A stretch of DNA of 6,217 nt from an uncultured Lachnospiraceae bacterium (lineage in GTDB: Bacteria; Bacillota; Clostridia; Lachnospirales; Lachnospiraceae). Positions 1 to 4,099 of this stretch are shown here, one piece after another. Both the position numbers and the translations under genes were made by a program. The notes under the pieces are model-generated. The model was not told where the DNA came from. It ran no database searches and was given only the letters and a program-made list of their open reading frames with translations. The stretch lies in assembly GCA_946413945.1 (NCBI GenBank), contig CAMKMR010000108.1, positions 1 to 6,217 on the forward strand. Reading direction: 5' to 3'. The stretch's first letter is position 1; each line of letters begins with the position of its first letter.

Positions 1-462
1 TGGAGTACTGTTGGAACCACTTATGAGAGAAAGGGCCTTGAGACATTTGATGAATTTACCTGTAGAGTCGGCTACATTCTTGGGGATATAGAGAATTCTG
101 GACATGCATATGAACCAAAGAAGATAAATACAACTTTTGACATAGATTGTAGAAGCTTATCGGAGTATATATTTGGATTGGATCTTCTTAAAAATGAATT
201 TGTCTGGCTCAATATGACAGGATATGGGCTAAAAAAACATACAGGAGTGTACGCTGATGATTTTCTCATGGATTATTTAAATGCTACTGATGTTATAAAC
301 ATGAAGAATTTTTTTGAAATGCTGGCGACTGAACTTGTGGATGATATAAGCGAGGCTGATGTTGTCGTAACTTGTAAGAACATCCCAGCTGAAAAGTTAG
401 CAGAAAATGCAAAGGTAATAAGAGAATATGATTTGGAAAAAATGATGGCACTTATGAATTGA
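1..462 (+). CDS. TerD-like domain protein, C-terminal part (5' end outside window)
   Basis: The frame is open from base 1 to the TGA at 460-462 and gives 153 residues, so the gene begins upstream of the window. It is the C-terminal end of a paralogue of the protein encoded at 4100-6157: residues 24-153 align without gaps to residues 556-685 of that protein. About 73 of 130 positions are identical by eye count, including a perfect NMKNFFEMLATE block and an IREYD block near the end. The one strongly diverged stretch is about 15 residues after the shared WLNM. By homology this covers the last strand of the TerD-like domain plus the family-specific C-terminal extension. TerD proteins are calcium-binding stress or tellurite-resistance factors; the biochemical role of this subtype is not known. 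It is cut by the window edge, and there is no sign that it is broken. Confidence 0.85.
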   Translation, partial: WSTVGTTYERKGLETFDEFTCRVGYILGDIENSGHAYEPKKINTTFDIDCRSLSEYIFGLDLLKNEFVWLNMTGYGLKKHTGVYADDFLMDYLNATDVINMKNFFEMLATELVDDISEADVVVTCKNIPAEKLAENAKVIREYDLEKMMALMN

Positions 463-545
463 GTGATAACAGATGGGGATGGTGACATTTCAACTCTGCT
501 TCAGAAGAAAATTAGAGCAAGCCGCGGATATGCTGCAGAATATGA

Positions 546-671
546 ATGAATCGCAAAAAGAAGCTTGCTGATATGAAGGGGACTGATGTTAATTCGTTTG
601 AAATTCGGCAGTTGATTGGGGAATATGGTTTTGTTGCGAAAAAGCCTTATCAGCTTGAAGATGAAAGATAG
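546..671 (+). CDS. Possible 41-residue small ORF, unrecognised
   Basis: An ATG at 546 opens 41 codons ending in TAG at 669-671. The product is hydrophilic and rich in Lys and Glu (starts MNRKKKLADM, ends YQLEDER). Its start overlaps, as ATGA, the stop of a 28-codon GTG-started ORF at 463-549, whose GTG directly abuts the TGA of the preceding TerD-like gene. This chain of touching stops and starts suggests translational coupling. There is no convincing ribosome site for either ORF and I recognise neither product. They could instead be decayed pieces of one gene with a frame break near 546. Confidence that this is expressed protein is low. Confidence 0.22.
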   Translation: MNRKKKLADMKGTDVNSFEIRQLIGEYGFVAKKPYQLEDER

Positions 672-730
672 AAGCGTTCTATACATCGCCGGGATTTTCA
701 AATAATCAGATATAATTGAGCAAAGAATAC

Positions 731-757
731 AGGGATCGGGAAACCAATCCTTTTATT
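731..757 (+). terminator. Possible intrinsic terminator, GAAA tetraloop hairpin
   Basis: The arms GGATCGG (733-739) and CCAATCC (744-750) pair with one C/A mismatch around a GAAA loop. Two weaker pairs extend the base, and TTTTATT follows. The hairpin lies between the 1-671 block and the next promoter, so it could end transcription of the upstream TerD-like gene. The U tract is short, so this is a moderate call. Confidence 0.4.
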
Positions 758-808
758 AGGTACGGAGCTTGTCCTAGATGGATAATTATATAAGATGGTT
801 TGTAACTG

Positions 809-817
809 TGATATAAT
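809..817 (+). promoter_or_regulatory. Extended -10 promoter for the HNH gene
   Basis: TATAAT at 812-817 is preceded by TGA, giving a perfect extended -10 (TGnTATAAT). No good -35 hexamer sits 16-18 bases upstream, which is common for extended -10 promoters. The expected transcript start near 824 would leave a leader of roughly 48 bases before the ATG at 872. Confidence 0.55.
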
Positions 818-871
818 AAAATAGTTGTATATATAGTTCAGATTTCGCAGGGGAAAACACGGAGCTAACAT

Positions 872-1978
872 ATGGATTTCATTTTACCAGAATCAGATGG
901 TTTAAGAATTGAATATTTTGGGCATCTTTTTGACAACACCAGTGAGTGTTATAAGATGTTCTGGTTTCAGGTGATCGTGGAGAAGATCCTTGTGGGGCAG
1001 ACAACGGCCTCTTATGAGGAAATCATCGATGAGATGATTGCTGACGCCTGGTATATGGTGGCGGAGTACCATTTGAACCTGGGACCAAGAGATAATCTGG
1101 AGTTTGCAGTAAATCGTCTGGTGGAGATTTCTAACTTTAAAACTTCAGAGAATAAAGCAATCCTTCTTGAGTTTATAAGGAATTGCAAGGATCCAGAGGT
1201 CATAAAATATAAAAGGACTCTGACCAGAAATGTTCCTTACCGTTTGCAGGCTCCATTTCTTGATATGAAGACTAATGACTGGAAGGTTGGTGAAAAGCAG
1301 CTGATCGAAAGAATCAACGCTTACACGAACCTGATCTATAAATTTGCTCAAATGGATGGGCTGAGAACAAAAATCCATTTTAATGAAAATTGGAGTGAGT
1401 ACATCAGAAGGAATCAGGTTATTATCAAGGGGTGGCTCAAATATAACCTGGTGGAATACATTCAGAGGAGAAATCCAAATGTTCCTGGTATTATCGAGAA
1501 GCTTTATCCGTCTCAGGAGCGAAAGCTGGAAGATGTACAAAAGTATTGGAAGAAGATAATGACAATCCAGCCGGTTATGGAGATATATGGAAATACAGAG
1601 CTTAGTGAAAATGAGATTTCGATTGATCATTTTGTTCCCTGGTCTTATGTGGCAAATGATGAAATCTGGAATCTTCATCCAACAACCAGAAGCATAAATT
1701 CAGCCAAGAGCAACAATCTTCCTAAATGGGACATTTATTTTGAAAAGCTGACAGATATAGAGTATCTGTCCTATCAGCTGATGTGGAAATACGAAGGAAT
1801 TCATAAAGAGTTCGATAAAGTAAAGAAGAAACATTTAAATTCTTCAATGGTAGAAGGCAGGCTGTACGCTCCTGAACTTTCGAAAGAGAAGTTTAGAAAC
1901 AGATTATCAGAGATAGTCCTTCCTGTTTATCAATCTGCAAAGTCAGCCGGATTCAGAGAATGGGAATATGTGAGGTAA
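872..1978 (+). CDS. HNH endonuclease domain protein
   Basis: This 368-residue protein carries a clear HNH nuclease motif at about residues 249-284. D252-H253 lies in IDHFVPWS, N267 in WNLHP, and N276 in a N-x2-KSN-x2-P tail. The spacing H253 to N267 (14), N267 to N276 (9) and N276 to K279 (3) equals that of the Streptococcus pyogenes Cas9 HNH domain (H840, N854, N863, K866). It should therefore be a ββα-metal nuclease nicking or cutting DNA with Mg2+. Residues 1-240 are mostly helical and include a conserved-looking YIQRRNPNVPGI block, probably for target recognition; I assign them no named domain. No other Cas9 part is present. The start is supported by GGAG at 861-864, 7 bases before the ATG. 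Such stand-alone HNH proteins are common in defence islands and prophages, but the target is unknown. The exonuclease gene follows 111 bases downstream with no visible terminator between. Confidence 0.85.
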   Translation: MDFILPESDGLRIEYFGHLFDNTSECYKMFWFQVIVEKILVGQTTASYEEIIDEMIADAWYMVAEYHLNLGPRDNLEFAVNRLVEISNFKTSENKAILLEFIRNCKDPEVIKYKRTLTRNVPYRLQAPFLDMKTNDWKVGEKQLIERINAYTNLIYKFAQMDGLRTKIHFNENWSEYIRRNQVIIKGWLKYNLVEYIQRRNPNVPGIIEKLYPSQERKLEDVQKYWKKIMTIQPVMEIYGNTELSENEISIDHFVPWSYVANDEIWNLHPTTRSINSAKSNNLPKWDIYFEKLTDIEYLSYQLMWKYEGIHKEFDKVKKKHLNSSMVEGRLYAPELSKEKFRNRLSEIVLPVYQSAKSAGFREWEYVR

Positions 1979-2077
1979 AAACAGAGGTATAAAGAATCGT
2001 AGAAAAAAATGACGTGATAAGAGAAAACGAAAATGAAACTTATAGACAGGGCGTTAAATGAAAATGAAGCTACAAAC

Positions 2078-2081
2078 GAGG
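2078..2081 (+). promoter_or_regulatory. Ribosome binding site fixing the exonuclease start at 2090
   Basis: GAGG lies 8 bases before the ATG at 2090. The upstream in-frame ATG at 2033 has only an A-rich stretch and no purine-rich ribosome site. The 2090 start also places the first catalytic Asp at residue 7, as is usual for this fold. Confidence 0.5.
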
Positions 2082-2089
2082 CCATATAT

Positions 2090-2641
2090 ATGAAATTTGC
2101 TGTTATTGATACAGAAACAACTTGGACGGATGAAGTAATGTCTATTGGGATAGTTATTGCTGATGGCGAGACAAAGAAAGAATTGAATTCTAAGTATTAT
2201 ATTATTTCTCCTGAGTATAAAACAGGAGGGATGTTTTCAAATACGATTGCGGATGCACCTAAAGAAAAAACAGTTGTAATGTCTAGAGCGGGAGCTCTTG
2301 AGGATATTAAGAAGCTGCTTAAAAATGAATCTGTGAAAGTTATATTTGCTTATAATGCGAATTTCGATTACAAGCATTTGCCGGAATTAGAGGCATTTGT
2401 GTGGGTTGATATCATGAAGATAGCGGCTTACAGACAGTATAATGCATTTATACCTGAGGATGCTCCGTGTTGCAAAACAGGGAGATTGAAGAGCGGGTAT
2501 GGGGTGGAAAGTATTTTGAATATGATTTCCGGAGGATATTCAGAAACACATAACGCTTTCTATGATGCCGTTGATGAGCTGAGAATTGTGGAATTATTAG
2601 GGCATGATATCGAAGTATACAAAAGAGCGGTAATTAACTGA
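2090..2641 (+). CDS. DEDDh-family 3'-5' exonuclease (RNase T / DNA polymerase III epsilon-like)
   Basis: From the preferred start the product is 183 residues and all five catalytic positions are visible. Exo I is DTET with D7 and E9, Exo II is NFD with D93, and Exo III is H154-N-A-x2-D159, which marks the DEDDh (not DEDDy) subclass. Such enzymes remove nucleotides from 3' ends of DNA or RNA using two metal ions. The protein is one catalytic domain with no polymerase, helicase or binding-domain fusion, so its substrate cannot be told. A GRLKSGYGVES segment lies between Exo II and Exo III. An in-frame ATG at 2033 would add 19 residues but lacks a ribosome site. The gene follows the HNH nuclease gene without an obvious terminator and may share its transcript. 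Its stop overlaps the start of a 23-codon ORF (2641-2712) that I regard as probably meaningless. Confidence 0.85.
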   Translation: MKFAVIDTETTWTDEVMSIGIVIADGETKKELNSKYYIISPEYKTGGMFSNTIADAPKEKTVVMSRAGALEDIKKLLKNESVKVIFAYNANFDYKHLPELEAFVWVDIMKIAAYRQYNAFIPEDAPCCKTGRLKSGYGVESILNMISGGYSETHNAFYDAVDELRIVELLGHDIEVYKRAVIN

Positions 2642-2759
2642 TGGTAACATTTAAGGAAGAAGAGCAGTTAATTGGGATTGCTGTTAGTTTTATCCAGAGG
2701 TTTTTAATTTGATATGTAAAGTAGAAAATATATCTAAAGGAAGATAAGGGAGGTGTGAT

Positions 2760-3113
2760 ATGACTAAGGTTTACTGTTATGCGAGATGTACTACTTGTAA
2801 AAAGGCCTTGAAGTGGCTTGATGATAACAAGATAAAGTATGAGATGATAGATATTAAGGAAGATCATCCGGATGGAAAGACATTGCGAGAGCTTCATAAG
2901 AAGAGCGGGCTGCCATTAAAGCGATTTTTTAATACCAGTGGACAGCTTTACAGAGAAATGGAGCTTTCCAAGAAGCTTCCGGATATGAGTGAGGATGAGA
3001 TGTATAAAATTCTGTCATCGGATGGAATGCTTGTGAAAAGGCCACTTCTGATAACGGAGGATACTGTTATTCCAGGCTTTAAGGAAGAAGACTGGAAGAA
3101 TGCATTAATTTAG
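2760..3113 (+). CDS. ArsC/Spx-fold protein (YusI-like arsenate reductase family)
   Basis: This 117-residue protein is of the usual family length. It has an N-terminal thioredoxin-like CxxC (C10-T-T-C13) after a short first strand, the FNTSG segment at about 57-61, and the conserved R94-P95 of the KRPLL motif near the C terminus. These are the hallmarks of the ArsC/Spx/YffB superfamily, and the layout most resembles Bacillus subtilis YusI. The CxxC arrangement fits a thiol-disulfide reductase or redox-sensing role in the cytoplasm better than true arsenate reduction. No ars genes (efflux pump, ArsR repressor) are nearby. The ribosome site GGGAGG at 2748-2753 ends 6 bases before the ATG and is strong. 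A hairpin terminator starts at the stop codon, so the transcript probably ends there. Confidence 0.88.
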   Translation: MTKVYCYARCTTCKKALKWLDDNKIKYEMIDIKEDHPDGKTLRELHKKSGLPLKRFFNTSGQLYREMELSKKLPDMSEDEMYKILSSDGMLVKRPLLITEDTVIPGFKEEDWKNALI

Positions 3114-3164
3114 TCAACATAAAAATGAGCCATAGTCCCGGGGGAGTGTGGCTTCATTTTTATG
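3113..3164 (+). terminator. Long hairpin terminator, copy 1 of a dispersed repeat
   Basis: The arms 3118-3132 and 3149-3164 pair over 15 bp with one bulged T (CATAAAAATGA with TCATTTTTATG, then GCCA with TGGC). The GC-rich interior CATAGTCCCGGGGGAGTGTG can extend the stem. It starts on the stop codon of the ArsC-family gene. The T-rich 3' arm makes it a plausible terminator, and its A/T-symmetric base means it could work in both directions. It shares sequence with the elements at 3880-3931 and 6168-6217. Confidence 0.7.
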
Positions 3165-3174
3165 AAGAAAATAT

Positions 3175-3203
3175 TCGACAAATAAAAGGGATTATGTTAT
3201 TTT
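3175..3203 (+). promoter_or_regulatory. Candidate promoter for the membrane-protein gene
   Basis: TCGACA (3175-3180) resembles a -35 box and TATTTT (3198-3203) a -10 box, with a 17-base spacer. It sits just after the terminator at 3113-3164 and before the next ribosome site, where a new promoter is expected. Several other T/A-rich hexamers nearby make the exact boxes uncertain. Confidence 0.3.
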
Positions 3204-3223
3204 TTATTATGTCACTAAAATTT

Positions 3224-3228
3224 GGAGG
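3224..3228 (+). promoter_or_regulatory. Ribosome binding site that selects the ATG at 3238
   Basis: GGAGG ends directly against an in-frame ATG at 3229, which leaves no room for initiation there. It lies 9 bases before the next in-frame ATG at 3238, so the latter is the likely start. Confidence 0.65.
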
Positions 3229-3237
3229 ATGTATTGC

Positions 3238-3699
3238 ATGGAAGTAAAAGACTCATTAAATAATGCGGTTAATAATCAATGTTTGTTTCCGATTTCTATA
3301 AATAAGGAATTAGAAGACAAGTTTATCAAGAAGGCAAAGAAAAGCGCGGTTGCACTTATTCCTGCGTCGATAGTAGTAGTGATTGTTATATCAGTGTTGA
3401 TATATTTATGCTTTACTTATCTGGGACGTGTCAGAATAGGTGGATTTTTGGTTATATGTTACTTTTTTCCTTTTTATGCCGTTTATAATTTGTTTTCAAC
3501 ATTTAAGGCAATAAAGAAGCATGATTATCAGTTTTTCGCAGGCGAAATACTTGGTAAGACAGAGAATAATAATTATGTAGTAAGAGGTCTTGAGGATCAA
3601 AAGATTGCTGTCTTATTTGGAAAGAAGGAATATAGACAGGGAGAAAGAACGATTGTTGCAAGATTAAAAGATGATCTTAATCTGATCTCTGCAGATTGA
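3238..3699 (+). CDS. Two-helix membrane protein, function unknown
   Basis: With the start at 3238 the product is 153 residues. A soluble N-terminus (about 1-35, ending in a basic KKAKK) is followed by a hydrophobic helix at about 36-62 (IPASIVVVIVISVLIYL) and, after a short GRVRIGG turn, a second helix at about 67-88. A basic IKKH follows, then a C-terminal tail of some 65 residues that looks like a small β-rich cytoplasmic domain (YVVRGLEDQKIAVLFGKKEY). Basic residues flank both helices, which predicts a hairpin topology with both ends in the cytoplasm. I do not recognise the family and see no catalytic motif. It has its own candidate promoter and is followed by a strong terminator, so it is probably monocistronic. 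Confidence 0.75.
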   Translation: MEVKDSLNNAVNNQCLFPISINKELEDKFIKKAKKSAVALIPASIVVVIVISVLIYLCFTYLGRVRIGGFLVICYFFPFYAVYNLFSTFKAIKKHDYQFFAGEILGKTENNNYVVRGLEDQKIAVLFGKKEYRQGERTIVARLKDDLNLISAD

Positions 3700-3729
3700 G
3701 AAACAGTTTGAAATATAAGTGAAATTTTA

Positions 3730-3778
3730 AAATGAACCCTGGTGCGATGGAAAATGTTCCTGGCACTGGGGTTCATTT
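3730..3778 (+). terminator. Strong hairpin terminator after the membrane-protein gene
   Basis: The arms 3730-3745 (AAATGAACCCTGGTGC) and 3763-3778 (GCACTGGGGTTCATTT) pair over all 16 positions with only two G·T wobbles. The enclosed bases form a second stem, GGAA (3749-3752) with TTCC (3757-3760), capped by AATG. A T-rich run follows (TTAATTGATATTTTTTT). It lies 30 bases past the stop at 3699. Its A-run/T-run symmetry allows it to act in both directions. Confidence 0.75.
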
Positions 3779-3861
3779 CTTAATTGATATTTTTTTAGCC
3801 AATCGTTAAGTTGATTAATTTTTTTCTTTGATTTCGCGGAATCATCATCAACATCTGGATT

Positions 3862-3882
3862 GACTATGGCTCGTTTGGAGTT
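3862..3882 (+). repeat. Partial extra right arm of the hairpin repeat
   Basis: GACTATGGCTCGTTTGGAGTT matches 3910-3931 (GACTATGGCTCATTTTGGAG...) with one substitution and one length difference. It is thus a direct repeat 48 bases upstream of the complete element's right arm. It runs straight into the GTTAACATAAAAATGG left arm of that element, suggesting a tandem or partially deleted copy. Confidence 0.6.
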
Positions 3883-3931
3883 AACATAAAAATGGACCAC
3901 AGCCTCCGGGACTATGGCTCATTTTGGAGTT
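3880..3931 (+). repeat. Dispersed hairpin repeat, copy 2
   Basis: GTTAACATAAAAATGGACC opens the element. Its AAAATG (3889-3894) pairs with CATTTT (3920-3925), and pairing continues imperfectly inward (CCA with TGG). The right arm CCGGGACTATGGCTCATTTT (3906-3925) is the exact reverse complement of 3122-3141 in copy 1, so the family occurs in both orientations. It does not follow a + strand stop codon, so here it is not simply a gene-end terminator. Confidence 0.65.
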
Positions 3932-3968
3932 CGCAACTTTTTTTCCGGGATTTATTTGGAGATATATG

Positions 3969-3974
3969 TATAAT
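3969..3974 (+). promoter_or_regulatory. -10 box upstream of the tRNA-like element
   Basis: A perfect TATAAT lies in ATATATGTATAATGTAAATA. No good -35 box sits 16-18 bases upstream. The predicted transcript start near 3981 would fall about 14 bases before the tRNA-like element and leave a leader of roughly 118 bases ahead of the ATG at 4100. Confidence 0.45.
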
Positions 3975-3994
3975 GTAAATATAAGATATAAAAA

Positions 3995-4079
3995 CAATTC
4001 ACAGCTAGTAGAGCCGCTTACTTTAATTATTGGTGATTCCGGTTCGAATCCGGGTTAGTGGTACGATCAAAGTGAATTG
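3995..4079 (+). ncRNA. tRNA-like structured RNA (leader or stand-alone tRNA mimic)
   Basis: The ends CAATTCAC (3995-4002) and GTGAATTG (4072-4079) pair over 8 bp. Inside, GCT-AGTAG-AGC (4004-4014) matches a shortened tRNA D arm ending in the canonical GTAGAGC. TCCGG-TTCGAAT-CCGGG (4038-4054) is a textbook T arm with the B-box GGTTCGAATCC. The distance from the end of the D arm to that GG is 26 bases, exactly as in a tRNA with a 5-base variable region. The loop at the anticodon position reads CTTTAAT (4021-4027), but the stem around it pairs at only 2 of 5 positions. TTAGTGG after the T arm cannot pair with the 5' strand, though it can pair 6 of 7 with CCGCTTA (4014-4020), and no CCA follows. 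It looks like a tRNA mimic or degenerate tRNA. It may regulate, or partner with, the product of the gene starting 20 bases later. Confidence 0.45.
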
Positions 4080-4099
4080 AATGATAAAGGGAGGAAAAA

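Larger units (their letters stand above)
3727..3918 (-). pseudogene. Possible minus-strand gene remnant
   Basis: On the minus strand 63 codons stay open from the base after an in-frame TGA (3919-3921) down to a TAA at 3727-3729, with no ATG near the beginning. The middle reads like real protein: RAIVNPDVDDDSAKS followed by a Lys-rich amphipathic stretch KKKINQLNDWLKKYQ, encoded at about 3782-3870. The two ends run through the repeat at 3880-3931 and through the terminator hairpin, so those residues are unlikely to be genuine. The piece may be the 3' end of a gene lost when repeats inserted. I do not recognise the family, and chance is a serious alternative. Confidence 0.2.

Noticed and set aside
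1145..1678. 177-codon minus-strand reading frame across the HNH gene
   Set aside because: It is antisense to a well-supported gene with recognisable motifs. Its product has no recognisable domain and no ribosome site.
872..1978. Cas9 or a Cas9 fragment, or a CRISPR locus
   Set aside because: Only the HNH core spacing matches. There is no RuvC motif, bridge helix, repeat array or cas gene in the window.
2641..2712. 23-codon ORF overlapping the exonuclease stop
   Set aside because: The TGATG overlap suggests coupling, but it is very short, has no ribosome site beyond the upstream coding end and shows no recognisable feature.
2760..3113. Arsenic-resistance arsenate reductase
   Set aside because: The CxxC layout is that of YusI/Spx-like proteins and there are no ars operon partners nearby, so a dedicated arsenate role is not supported.
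3113..3164. Inverted repeats of an insertion sequence
   Set aside because: The hairpin arms lie about 16 bases apart with no transposase between them, which fits a short hairpin repeat or terminator and not insertion-sequence ends.
3229..3237. Upstream ATG at 3229 as start of the membrane protein
   Set aside because: It directly abuts the GGAGG ribosome site with no spacer; the in-frame ATG at 3238 has a proper 9-base spacing.
4035..4068. Integrase attachment site at a tRNA 3' end
   Set aside because: The T-arm sequence is typical of such sites, but there is no integrase gene, no second copy of the core sequence in the window and no adjacent intact tRNA.
3995..4079. A normal functional tRNA gene
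   Set aside because: The D and T arms are at tRNA spacing, but the anticodon stem pairs at only 2 of 5 positions. The bases after the T arm (TTAGTGG) do not pair with the 5' strand, and no CCA end is present.
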